From Maribacter aestuarii (GTDB lineage Bacteria; Bacteroidota; Bacteroidia; Flavobacteriales; Flavobacteriaceae), in NCBI RefSeq assembly GCF_027474845.2, contig NZ_CP107031.2:2804501-2868500 (forward strand): a stretch of 64,000 nucleotides of DNA, given 5' to 3'. The notes under the pieces were generated by a model. The model worked only from the letters and a program-made list of their open reading frames with translations. It ran no database searches and was not told the origin of the DNA. Position numbers and translations under genes: made by a program. This document shows positions 39,939 through 48,017 of this stretch, piece by piece (the stretch's first letter is position 1; every line of letters starts with the position of its first letter).

Positions 39939-41036
39939 ATGCGATATGTAATTGGAATAGTCAGAATATTTGTTGGAGTATTATTTGTTATAAGTGGCTT
40001 TATAAAGCTCAACGATCCCGTAGGTTTCTCCTTTAAGCTGGAAGAGTATTTTAGTCAGGGGGTGCTGGATTTACCGGTGTTCATGCCCTACGCACTTGCC
40101 ATATCCATATTCGTTGTCATTGTAGAAGTATTGTTGGGAATTATGCTCATTCTTGGGATTAAAGTAAAGTTTACGGTATGGAGTCTGTTGGGAATGATCG
40201 TATTTTTTACATTTCTTACCTTTTATTCGGCATACTTCAATAAAGTGACCGATTGTGGTTGTTTCGGAGATGCTATTAAGTTGACACCATGGGAGTCGTT
40301 CACGAAGGACGTGGTGCTGCTATTGCTCATTTTACTATTGTTCTTTGGCCAGAAGTATATAACACCGCTATTCAGACCGTTTCTTACTAAAATTATACTT
40401 ATTGCTTCCTTTCTATTCTCGGTGGGTTACGTCTATTATGTTTTGAATCATTTACCCGTAATAGATTTTAGACCTTATGAAATTGGAAAGAATATTGAGG
40501 ATGGCATGAATGTTCCTGAAGGTGCTCCTAAAGCTATTTTTGAATATGCTTGGAAGTTTAATGTAAACGGCGAGGAGAAAATTATTGTTACCAATGGAGA
40601 TTATCCTGCGGTTGATGGGGAATTCATAGGGGTAGAGACCGAAGAAATTCAAAAAGGTTATGAGCCTCCCGTACATGACTTTACCATAGAGCAAGAGGGT
40701 GAAGATTATGCAAAGGCACTTTTGCAGGAACCAAAGTTGGTTGCCATTATAGCATATGATTTAAGAAAAACTAATGAATCTGTTTTTGGTGAAATTAAGG
40801 AGGTTACCGACAAAGCGATGCAGAATGGATACAAGGTAATTGGAATGTCCGCCTCGGGACCTGACCAGACCAAAGCGTTAACCGAGCAATATAAATTGAA
40901 TTTCGATTTTTATTTCACGGATGAAACAACTTTAAAGACCATTGTAAGGTCAAATCCAGGTGTAATGGTTTTGGAAAAGGGAACGATAGTACAAAAGGTT
41001 CATTACAACGATTTGGACGATTTAAAATTTGAATAA
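39939..41036 (+). CDS. DoxX/BT_3928 family membrane protein with thioredoxin-like C-terminus
   Basis: 365 residues. Four membrane helices at the N-terminus (IGIVRIFVGVLFVISGFIKLNDPVGF...) of DoxX/MauE type, with a conserved DCGCFGDAIKLTPWESFTKDVVLL that carries paired cysteines. After another helix the periplasmic part ends with YKLNFDFYFTDETTLKTIVR and PGVMVLEKGTIVQKVHY, which suits a thioredoxin-like fold without an active CxxC. The layout suggests a redox role, but function is unproven. Between DUF1599 and tpiA in one operon. Confidence 0.85.
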   Translation: MRYVIGIVRIFVGVLFVISGFIKLNDPVGFSFKLEEYFSQGVLDLPVFMPYALAISIFVVIVEVLLGIMLILGIKVKFTVWSLLGMIVFFTFLTFYSAYFNKVTDCGCFGDAIKLTPWESFTKDVVLLLLILLLFFGQKYITPLFRPFLTKIILIASFLFSVGYVYYVLNHLPVIDFRPYEIGKNIEDGMNVPEGAPKAIFEYAWKFNVNGEEKIIVTNGDYPAVDGEFIGVETEEIQKGYEPPVHDFTIEQEGEDYAKALLQEPKLVAIIAYDLRKTNESVFGEIKEVTDKAMQNGYKVIGMSASGPDQTKALTEQYKLNFDFYFTDETTLKTIVRSNPGVMVLEKGTIVQKVHYNDLDDLKFE

Positions 41037-41056
41037 AAGGAATATAAAACACGTAT

Positions 41057-41806
41057 ATGAGAAGTAAAATAGTAGCCGGGAACTGGAAAATGAATAAAAA
41101 TTTGGAGGAAACCGAAGCTTTGTTGGCAGAACTGTCCGCCAAGTTGCCGGACACCAATGCTGAGGTAATGGTGGCACCAACTTATGTTAATCTAAACAAT
41201 GCAGTTCGACATTTGGAATCTTCTAAGATTGAAGTTATTGCCCAGAACATGCATTTTGCAGAAAGCGGAGCCTATACCGGGGAAATTTCAGCTGATATGT
41301 TATTGAATATTGGTATAGACACCGTTATCATTGGTCATTCCGAAAGACGAGCCTATTTTGGGGAAACGGATGAAATTTTAGCAAAGAAAGTTTCCGCAGC
41401 GTTAAAAAAAGGTATGAGGGTGATGTTCTGTTTTGGTGAAGAGTTGGAAGACCGCAAGTCCGGTAACCACTTCAAGGTGGTAGAAAGTCAACTGAAAAAT
41501 GCACTCTTTTCTTTAGAAGCATCGGAATGGTCTAAGATAATTTTAGCATATGAACCTGTATGGGCCATAGGTACTGGAGAGACCGCCTCTCCGGAACAAG
41601 CTCAAGAGATGCATGCATTTATTCGAAAAACCATTATGGAGGCATACGATACGTCGGTAGCAACCAACATATCCATTCTTTACGGTGGAAGTGTAAAGCC
41701 TGGCAACGCGGAAGAAATCTTTTCCAAACCTGACGTAGACGGGGGCCTAATTGGAGGGGCTTCTTTAATAGCGGATGATTTTATTGCAATCATAAAAGCT
41801 ATTTAG
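41057..41806 (+). CDS. tpiA: Triosephosphate isomerase
   Basis: Interconverts dihydroxyacetone phosphate and glyceraldehyde 3-phosphate. 249 residues, usual length. N-terminal AGNWKMNKNLEE (the catalytic Asn-Lys pair), IIGHSERRAYFGE (catalytic His), AYEPVWAIGTGETASPEQAQE (catalytic Glu in the first part) and the phosphate-binding ILYGGSVKPGN. Last gene of the DUF1599-DoxX-tpiA run, ended by a hairpin. Confidence 0.97.
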   Translation: MRSKIVAGNWKMNKNLEETEALLAELSAKLPDTNAEVMVAPTYVNLNNAVRHLESSKIEVIAQNMHFAESGAYTGEISADMLLNIGIDTVIIGHSERRAYFGETDEILAKKVSAALKKGMRVMFCFGEELEDRKSGNHFKVVESQLKNALFSLEASEWSKIILAYEPVWAIGTGETASPEQAQEMHAFIRKTIMEAYDTSVATNISILYGGSVKPGNAEEIFSKPDVDGGLIGGASLIADDFIAIIKAI

Positions 41807-41840
41807 TCGTTGAAGTTTTAATATAATAAGAAAGTATAGA

Positions 41841-41866
41841 AGGGGTATTTATTAATACCCTTTTTT
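41841..41866 (+). terminator. Rho-independent terminator after tpiA
   Basis: GGGTATT (41843-41849) pairs with AATACCC (41854-41860) around TATT, followed by TTTTTT. It lies 14 bases before the prmA start. Confidence 0.8.
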
Positions 41867-41879
41867 AATTTTAAGTGAT

Positions 41880-42716
41880 GTGAGTACTAAAGTATATATA
41901 GAATATCGTTTTGAAGTAAGTCCAATGGAGCCTGGCGGGGATATTTTAATTGCGCAACTAGGAGAGATTGGATTTGAAAGTTTTGTGCAAGAAGACGAGC
42001 ATATTTTGGCCTACATCCAAAAAGAAGATTGGTCGATAGATAGTATTGAAGATGTTCAATTATTAAATAATCCAATTTTTGAAATAGCGTACAGATTCAA
42101 GGAAATTGAACAGGAAAATTGGAACGCGGCTTGGGAGAAAAATTTTCAGCCTATAATAGTAGATAATACTTGTAAGATTAGGGCTCCTTTTCATGAAAAG
42201 GGCGATGAGAAGTATGACATTGTAATCGAACCAAAAATGAGTTTTGGTACGGGACATCATGAAACCACGCATATGATGTTACAACACATTTTGGAACTGG
42301 ACTTAAAAGACAAGTCGGTTTTGGATATGGGTTGTGGAACGGGAGTTCTTGCCATATTATCCGCAATGCGCGGCGCCATTCTGGTGGATGCCATAGATAT
42401 TGATAATTGGAGCTATTTAAATGCAAAGGAAAATATTGCTAGAAATGGCTTCGAATTCATAGCGGTTTATGAAGGGGATGCAACGCTCTTAGGTAAGGAA
42501 AAATATGACCTTATAATAGCTAACATTAATCGAAATATACTACTTAACGACATACCCACATATGTGAACTGTTTAAATGAAAACGGGATATTATTGCTTA
42601 GTGGATTTTATAACGAAGATTTGCCCATTATCACCGGCGCTTGCCATAAAGAGGGTATGGAAATTGAAAAAAAACTTGAAAAAAATAATTGGGTTGCAGC
42701 AAAATATGTATTTTAG
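41880..42716 (+). CDS. prmA: Ribosomal protein L11 methyltransferase
   Basis: SAM-dependent trimethylation of L11. 278 residues. The start is GTG at 41880; the ATG two bases earlier is immediately followed by TGA. SAM-binding motif I is VLDMGCGTGVLAILSAM; FGTGHHETTHMMLQHIL and DLIIANINRNIL are further PrmA signatures. A8 and A7 runs near the 3' end are in frame, showing that such runs can be intact here. clpS follows after 20 bases, a common pairing in this group. Confidence 0.93.
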   Translation: MSTKVYIEYRFEVSPMEPGGDILIAQLGEIGFESFVQEDEHILAYIQKEDWSIDSIEDVQLLNNPIFEIAYRFKEIEQENWNAAWEKNFQPIIVDNTCKIRAPFHEKGDEKYDIVIEPKMSFGTGHHETTHMMLQHILELDLKDKSVLDMGCGTGVLAILSAMRGAILVDAIDIDNWSYLNAKENIARNGFEFIAVYEGDATLLGKEKYDLIIANINRNILLNDIPTYVNCLNENGILLLSGFYNEDLPIITGACHKEGMEIEKKLEKNNWVAAKYVF

Positions 42717-42736
42717 AAGGTAATAAAAGTTTTGAA

Positions 42737-43012
42737 ATGAGCACTAAAGAAAAAATTTCCGAAGAGCTTCTTTTAGCGGAAGAGACTGTAAAGCAGAATG
42801 AAATTGTACTTTTTAATGATGAGGTTAATACATTTGATCATGTCATTGAAACACTGATTTCGGTTTGCGAACACAGTCCAGAGCAGGCTGAACAATGTTC
42901 CTTAATTGTTCATTACAACGGAAAGTGTACCGTAAAAACGGGTGAATATGATGATTTAAAACCAAAGTGTTCTAAACTACTTCAAGCTGGTCTGAGTGCT
43001 GAAATAGTTTAA
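42737..43012 (+). CDS. clpS: ClpS, adaptor of the ClpAP protease
   Basis: 91 residues from the ATG at 42737. Recognises N-degron substrates and delivers them to ClpA. Core seen: VLFNDEVNTFDHVIETLISVCEHSPEQAEQCSLIVHYNGKCTVKTG, with Asn and Asp of the degron pocket and the conserved EH. Its last 148 bases, with a few bases beyond, are repeated 2.9 kb downstream, where they are broken. The stop TAA is followed within 2 bases by a decayed regulator gene, so clpS is the left edge of a foreign segment. Confidence 0.93.
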   Translation: MSTKEKISEELLLAEETVKQNEIVLFNDEVNTFDHVIETLISVCEHSPEQAEQCSLIVHYNGKCTVKTGEYDDLKPKCSKLLQAGLSAEIV

Positions 43013-43014
43013 AC
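42867..43014 (+). repeat. Direct repeat, left copy: 3' end of clpS
   Basis: 148 bases matching 45874-46020 with 8 substitutions and one 1-base gap, about 94 percent identical by eye. It is inside intact clpS. The right copy keeps the AEIV-stop end through synonymous changes (ATA GTT TAA against ATT GTG TGA). Confidence 0.92.
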
Positions 43015-43510
43015 ATGGGTCATAGGTATAAGGGTATTTCGAATCACCTTTATAAATTATTTGAAATCCGATTTTCTGATAAGATTTTTGTTGTTTTCCT
43101 AGCTTTTAACCTATTGATCAATAGGGTCATTTCGCAAGAGTTCCCGCCTCTACAAAGCTTTACACCTCAAGAGTATTAAAAGGAAAATCAGAACTTGGCA
43201 ATTACCCAAGGTATGGACGACCATATCTATGTTGCCAACAATCAGAACTTATTAGAATTTGTCGGTGTTTGATAGAGCTCAAATGCTTCCCCAAATGTCT
43301 CTATTTTTAGGTGCGAGTGGCAAAAGATTCTTTAATCTTTACCTGTCAGTATATGAAGTTTGGTTATTGGAATAGAAACCAGTATTGAAATTTAACGTAT
43401 ACGACCATTTCTTCTCAATTAAGAGAGCCTATGTTGGCAGATGAGAAAGTTTGGAGGAGCGATTGACCCTTCGTTCGCAGAAGATACCATGAAGGTGGAT
43501 TCCATATGAA
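43015..43510 (+). pseudogene. Relic of a regulator with propeller/triple-tyrosine (Y_Y_Y) sensor domain
   Basis: Broken reading frames that together recall the N-terminus of large flavobacterial sensor-regulators: an open part from ATG 43015 to a TAA at 43177 with signal-like IFVVFLAFNLL and EFPPLQSFTPQEY; then, past the stop in the same frame, QNLAITQGMDDHIYVANNQN and LLEF; then in other frames SSNASPNVSIFR, then QYMKFGYWNRNQY, TISSQLREPMLADEKVW and DPSFAEDTMKVDS. At least three stops and two frame changes make it non-functional. Family assigned from memory. Only about 165 residues of the expected 900 or more remain. Confidence 0.6.
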
Positions 43511-43638
43511 TCTATCAATAATATTGATTATTAATTTAATCGAAGAAGACCGGTGTATTTTTTGAAATTATTGGTCTTTTTAATTTTTGTAAATAATCCA
43601 TCAAGTAATATTTTTAACAGTAATCAAACAAGCCAGTT

Positions 43639-45180
43639 ATGAAAACCAATAATGCACAGGTTCAAATGAATAAGTCATATACAATTTTAATTAGTTTAAT
43701 TGTAGCTCTAGGTGGTTTTTTGTTGGGTTTTGATAGTGCAGTGATATCTGGAGCTATTAGGGGGATAACCATATATTTTGAGATGACCGATGCGATGTTA
43801 GGCTTTTCCGTTGGTTGTGTTGTTTTTGGGGCTATGGCTGGTAATTTACTTGCAGGACCATTGGCAGATAAATTTGGAAGAAAGAAGGTTTTGATAATGG
43901 TAGCTGCATTATTTACAATTTCCGCTACTTGGTCAGCTTTTGCAACAACATACAATGAGTTTATTATTGCCAGAATTATTGGAGGAATAGGTATTGGTGG
44001 CGCCATACTAATCGCACCAATTTATATTGCTGAGATTGCTCCGTCCAAATTGAGGGGAAGTTTGGTTTCTTTTAATCAACTCAATATTGTTATCGGTATT
44101 TCGGTTGCTTATTTCTCAAACTACTTTTTAGTAAATATGGAGGGCGAAAGTTGGAGATGGATGTTAGGAGTGGAGGCTATTCCTGCGCTGATTTACTTTT
44201 TAGCCCTTTTTACAGTTCCTAGAAGCCCAAGGTGGTTGATACAACGCTTGAACAAGGTAGAACTAGCTCAGAAGATTTTGATTAAAATTGGAGGAGAGCG
44301 TTATGCTGAGGCTACAATAGTTGAAATCCAAAAGGGAATTGATAAAAAAGGACCGAAAGGCAAACTATCCGATATTTTTAAAAATAAGTACTCGGGTGTC
44401 ATGGTGATTGCTTTGGGAATTGCTTTTTTTCAGCAGATAACAGGTATTAACGCAGTGTTCTATTATGCCCCTACTATTTTTGAGCAAGCAGGTGGCAGTA
44501 CGGATTCCTCGTTTTTACAAGCTATTGTTGTAGGTCTAACAAATCTGATATTTACTTTGGTAGCCATTTGGTTAATAGATCGTCTGGGCAGAAAACCATT
44601 GCTACTAATTGGTTCAACTTTTATGACTATTGCACTACTAATGGCTGCATTTGCCTTTTACAATGCTACTTATGATTTTAATGATGAAACAATACAAAAA
44701 GTAACTAATACCGAAATTAGAGCTGAGCTTTCTGATTTGAATGGACAGTCGTTTGATAGTCAGTCCAAACTTTTTAGTGCAGTTGAAGCTAAGTTAGATG
44801 CGAATAAGTTTTTAGATTTTAAGCGTAACGAAATAACCAATTTCATCCAAATCAATGCAACACTTGTTCTTATCGCTATTTTACTTTATGTGGCTTCTTT
44901 TGCAATTTCTCTTGGACCAGTAATGTGGGCATTAATTTCCGAAATATTCCCCACTCGTATAAAAGGAATAGCAATATCTGTTGTTGGTTTCTTTAACTCC
45001 CTAATAAGTTTTTCGGTAACACAGGTTTTTCCTTGGGAATTATCTAATCTTGGCCCAACATTGACATTTGGTATTTATGCTGCTCTTTCATTCTTAGCAA
45101 TCCTTTTTGTTTATAAATATGTTATTGAGACCAAAGGAAAATCTCTGGAGCAAGTGGAAGAAATGTTAATCAAAAAGTAA
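43639..45180 (+). CDS. Sugar porter family MFS transporter
   Basis: 513 residues, 12 membrane helices. Sugar porter signatures: GFDSAVISGAI, GPLADKFGRKKVLI, the helix 5-6 region, PRSPRWLI, QQITGINAVFYYAPTIFEQ and RLGRKPLLLIG. Close in type to XylE/GLUT-like proton symporters for xylose, glucose or galactose. A loop of about 60 residues (NDETIQKVTNTEIRAELSDL onward), longer than usual, lies between the ninth and tenth helices. It is the only intact gene between the two clpS repeats, flanked by decayed carbohydrate genes, so it may be a remnant whose partners were lost. Confidence 0.9.
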   Translation: MKTNNAQVQMNKSYTILISLIVALGGFLLGFDSAVISGAIRGITIYFEMTDAMLGFSVGCVVFGAMAGNLLAGPLADKFGRKKVLIMVAALFTISATWSAFATTYNEFIIARIIGGIGIGGAILIAPIYIAEIAPSKLRGSLVSFNQLNIVIGISVAYFSNYFLVNMEGESWRWMLGVEAIPALIYFLALFTVPRSPRWLIQRLNKVELAQKILIKIGGERYAEATIVEIQKGIDKKGPKGKLSDIFKNKYSGVMVIALGIAFFQQITGINAVFYYAPTIFEQAGGSTDSSFLQAIVVGLTNLIFTLVAIWLIDRLGRKPLLLIGSTFMTIALLMAAFAFYNATYDFNDETIQKVTNTEIRAELSDLNGQSFDSQSKLFSAVEAKLDANKFLDFKRNEITNFIQINATLVLIAILLYVASFAISLGPVMWALISEIFPTRIKGIAISVVGFFNSLISFSVTQVFPWELSNLGPTLTFGIYAALSFLAILFVYKYVIETKGKSLEQVEEMLIKK

Positions 45181-45270
45181 GAGGGAGAAAGGCTTAAATA
45201 AAAGTTCAAAACAAGTAAAATTTTAGTTTGATAGATTACATCTCGAATTGAGAATAAGGGTTATTGTAAA

Positions 45271-45873
45271 ATGTGTAATAGTGATTCTATTAGACCCTTT
45301 TTCGTTAGTATCGTAAGCGATTCAAGTCATTTGATGTTCATTTCTAATATTGGCGCAGGTAGAAAGTATATCGATAAGGCTTTATATACAAATTACACAG
45401 TTCTTAAGATAACAGAATCTCATGATGCAACGGGCAGTAAAACTATTTTTCAAAATATTTCAAATTCGAAGCAAAAAAATATCTGGGAGCTATTTTCGGA
45501 TAAATATGCCGGTGTTTTTGAGTCCACGAGAAATTTATATAAAAGTGAATTTGGGAACAAAATCATTTTTGAGGAAATTGATCATGACCTTGGTTTTACT
45601 TTTCAATATCAATGGAGTTCTAGCAATCGATTTGGTTTTGTTACAAAAAGTTAATTGATTAATAGTTCACGCCAAAATTCCAATTAAAAGTTTAGACGGT
45701 CTACAAAACATTTTGCCATAAGGCGTTGACCCAAAGTTGCAAAATTCGGTCAGTAATCTAGTGTATGCCTAGAAGAGAAATAAGTTACTCTCTACGTCAG
45801 GTTTTGGCCTATTTACGCAATGTGCCACTATTGTCGACAGGGCTCAACGGCCAACCCCAACGTTACACTCAAA
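45271..45873 (+). pseudogene. Fragment resembling a large cellobiose-phosphorylase-like protein
   Basis: The open part (45271-45654, 127 residues) reads RPFFVSIVSDSSHLMFISNI, SKTIFQNISNSKQKNIWELF and FEEIDHDLGFTFQYQWSSSN. After its stop the similarity appears to go on in the second frame from about 45680: LDGLQNILP, a stop, GVDPKLQNSVSNLVYA, another stop, then CATIVDRAQ-like residues. This pattern matches, from memory, long Bacteroidota proteins labelled cellobiose phosphorylase. Start and end are both missing and the frame changes, so it is a relic. It runs straight into the broken clpS copy. Confidence 0.5.
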
Positions 45874-46020
45874 GCGAACACAGTCTAGAGCAGGCTGAAC
45901 AATGTTCCTTAATTGTTCATTACAACGGAAAGCGTACCGTAAAAACGGGGAATATGATGATTTAAAACCAAAGTGTTCTAGACTGCTTCAAGCTGGTCTG
46001 AGCGCTGAAATTGTGTGAAC
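45874..46020 (+). repeat. Direct repeat, right copy: truncated clpS 3' end
   Basis: 147 bases matching 42867-43014. One base is missing in the GGGTGAAT segment (here GGGGAAT), and no start or 5' part is present, so it cannot make ClpS. Five of its eight substitutions are synonymous in the clpS frame. Confidence 0.92.
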
Positions 46021-46044
46021 AACCCAGCCCAGAGCATCAAGTTC

Positions 46045-46458
46045 TCAATGCGGCAACTTATCTCTTAGAATGCCGTACACAAATGTGCCCAGTAGTGCAG
46101 CCACGATAACTATGGTAATCGAATAAAATCCCGCACCTAATAATATATACATAGGTCCTGGGCAAGCTCCTGCGAGTGCCCAACCTAATCCGAAAATTGT
46201 ACCCCCAGTAAGGTATCGTGTAATGCTTTTATCTTTGGGAGGTAGAAATATGGGTTTCCCCTCGGTAGATTTTAGCCCTGATTTTTTCATCAGATATAGT
46301 CCGATGATGCCAAGGATTACGGCTGAACCGATAATACCGTACATGTGAAAAGATTGAAATTTGAACATTTCATAAATACGGTACCACGAGACCGCTTCGG
46401 ATTTTACCAAAACAATTCCAAAAAAGATACCTACAAGCAAGAATTTTATAAACTTCAT
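46045..46458 (-). CDS. YeeE/YedE-type membrane protein (DUF6691-like), second subunit
   Basis: 137 residues from ATG 46458 (MKFIKFLLVGIFFGIVLVKSEA); a longer frame runs into the upstream gene. Four membrane helices; the conserved RYLTGGTIFGLGWALAGACPGPMYILLGAG carries the Cys expected of half-size YeeE-like proteins. It pairs with the gene 2 bases ahead. Such pairs resemble thiosulfate/sulfur-compound uptake proteins, but transport has not been shown for this pair. Confidence 0.85.
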   Translation of the reverse strand: MKFIKFLLVGIFFGIVLVKSEAVSWYRIYEMFKFQSFHMYGIIGSAVILGIIGLYLMKKSGLKSTEGKPIFLPPKDKSITRYLTGGTIFGLGWALAGACPGPMYILLGAGFYSITIVIVAALLGTFVYGILRDKLPH

Positions 46459-46460
46459 AA

Positions 46461-47018
46461 TTAAAAAATCAAAGGGAATAATAAATGCGTCATGAGGAGC
46501 CCCCCAATAAAGAAACCAATCACAGCAATCAAGGAGGGTAATTGAAGATTGCTCAATCCAGTAATGGCGTGTCCAGAGGTGCACCCCCCAGCGTATCTGG
46601 TCCCAAAACCGACCAAAAATCCAGCGATTAACAAAATACCCAATCCTTTCAAAGATGTAATTGCTTCCCAACTGTACAATTCACTTGGTAGAATGGCTTT
46701 CCCTGCGTTTTCAAAGCCCAATTGTGATAAATCCGTGATGGTGTTTGCACTCAAATCTATTGTAGAACCATCGGATAGGAACTGGGTAGCAATGAATCCG
46801 CCCAAAATAGCTCCCAGTACAACCGTTAAGTTCCAGCGTTGTGACTTCCAATCAAACCTAAAAAAATTGGAGTATCTGCCGCCACCGGCCATTGTACACA
46901 TTGTTCTAAGATTTGAGGACATACCAAAGGTTTTGCCGAAGTAGACCAAAAACAGGAGGACCAAAGCAATTAAGGGGCCTGAGATGTACCATGGCCATGG
47001 TTTCAATAAAATATCCAT
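46461..47018 (-). CDS. YeeE/YedE family membrane protein, first subunit
   Basis: 185 residues with four or five membrane segments. Conserved GFGTRYAGGCTSGHAITGLSNLQLPSLIAVIGFF (Cys and His in the pore motif of YeeE) and a Cys in SSNLRTMCTMAGGG. Together with the following half-size gene it would make a complete YeeE-like channel for thiosulfate or related sulfur species. No rhodanese, persulfide dioxygenase or regulator is adjacent. Confidence 0.88.
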   Translation of the reverse strand: MDILLKPWPWYISGPLIALVLLFLVYFGKTFGMSSNLRTMCTMAGGGRYSNFFRFDWKSQRWNLTVVLGAILGGFIATQFLSDGSTIDLSANTITDLSQLGFENAGKAILPSELYSWEAITSLKGLGILLIAGFLVGFGTRYAGGCTSGHAITGLSNLQLPSLIAVIGFFIGGLLMTHLLFPLIF

Positions 47019-47117
47019 TTCATATAATTTTTAAAATAAAAGAATGGAAAGGTCTTGAAACTTTTGTTAACTACAAAATCTAAAGAGCTTGATTGAAGTG
47101 GTCTAAATTATACAATC

Positions 47118-47261
47118 CTAAATGACATATAAATACAGGATGATGAATGCCATGGAGAAGCAGAACAGCACAAAAAAAGGTAGAAATATTTTGGAGAACA
47201 AACCAACTATTTTGATTAGTCTTCTCCGTAAAACTACCGTAATTGATAAAATAGTTTTCAT
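47118..47261 (-). CDS. Possible small membrane protein, 47 residues
   Basis: Small leftward frame starting at the ATG of 47261: basic N-terminal half (MKTILSITVVLRRRLIKIVG) and a hydrophobic C-terminal half (FLPFFVLFCFSMAFIILYLY) forming one membrane segment. It lies 99 bases ahead of the YeeE-like gene on the same strand. No known domain, no clear ribosome site and no strong promoter; it may be spurious. Confidence 0.35.
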   Translation of the reverse strand: MKTILSITVVLRRRLIKIVGLFSKIFLPFFVLFCFSMAFIILYLYVI

Positions 47262-47529
47262 CTAAGAATATTTGTGATATTTAAAGATGCAATCTCCAAT
47301 TGAAAAGAAATAAAATTATGGACGAAATGGTGCTTTAGTAGTTAACGAGCTTGAGGATTTTTAAATTTCGGCAAGCGGTACTCATTTAGGGGTAAAAGAA
47401 AACCCTCTTATTACTAAGAAGGTTTCATTAACTGTTGGACAGGGGTTTAAAATTTAAAACATATTTGCATATGTTGTAATCACATATATATTTCAAAAAC
47501 AGTATAAACCTATACCAGTGGTACCCCGT
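47262..47529. other. Gap with a possible decayed coding segment
   Basis: 268 bases without an intact gene. On the + strand, 47314-47457 reads NGALVVNELEDF, a TAA, then ISASGTHLGVKENPLITKKV and SLTVGQGFKI before another TAA. The composition after the stop looks protein-like, suggesting a relic whose family I do not recognise. A weak inverted repeat lies near 47400-47430. Confidence 0.3.
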
Positions 47530-47730
47530 TTAAACGCTTTTCAATCTTTTTTTCTTAACGGTGATTTCTTTCATCACATCCATCAAATTAGGGTCGTTAG
47601 TTTCCTTATAGATTTTGTTAATGCTTAATATCAAACCTTTTGCTTCTCTAGAAGCTTCTACCCTATCACTAGTGGACATGTTGCTCATTTTCCGACCAAC
47701 AAATTCCTTAGCTCTCTCAAGTAACTCCAT
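47530..47730 (-). CDS. Small hypothetical protein, 66 residues
   Basis: Charged helical protein (MELLERAKEFVGRKMSNMST, then SREAKGLILSINKIYKETND) ending in a lysine-rich tail. No family recognised. Support for being real: a consensus promoter lies directly upstream on the same strand, the frame is free of rare features, and it stands as its own transcription unit. Could be a small regulatory or structural protein. Confidence 0.6.
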   Translation of the reverse strand: MELLERAKEFVGRKMSNMSTSDRVEASREAKGLILSINKIYKETNDPNLMDVMKEITVKKKRLKSV

Positions 47731-47743
47731 TCTTGTTTTTTTT

Positions 47744-47773
47744 CAAAGTTAGCATAAAAATCAAATTACGCAA
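47744..47773 (-). promoter_or_regulatory. Bacteroidota-type promoter for the 66-residue protein
   Basis: Leftward TTG (CAA at 47771-47773), 19-base spacer, TAACTTTG (CAAAGTTA at 47744-47751). Exact match to TTG-N19-TAnnTTTG, 14 bases before the ATG. Confidence 0.65.
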
Positions 47774-48017
47774 TTCTTTGTCGATTGTATGTTATTATGG
47801 TGCAATCAGAATATCATATTTGTGAATAATTTAACGATTAACCTATAGTTCAAAGTACTTTTACAGCGCTATCCGAAGAAATGAGTATTAGTTGAACCTA
47901 TTTTATCTTGACGAAGTTTAGAACCCAGTTTAAATCATTAAGACAGACTCCTTTTTAATGATTTACAATTCGTATTTTGTTGAAGTATTATAACAATGGA
48001 TGACTTAATAGTATTTG

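Noticed and set aside
46459..46671. Upstream extension of the second YeeE-like gene
   Set aside because: It would lie wholly within the first YeeE-like gene in another frame; ATG 46458 with a membrane helix right after it is the natural start.
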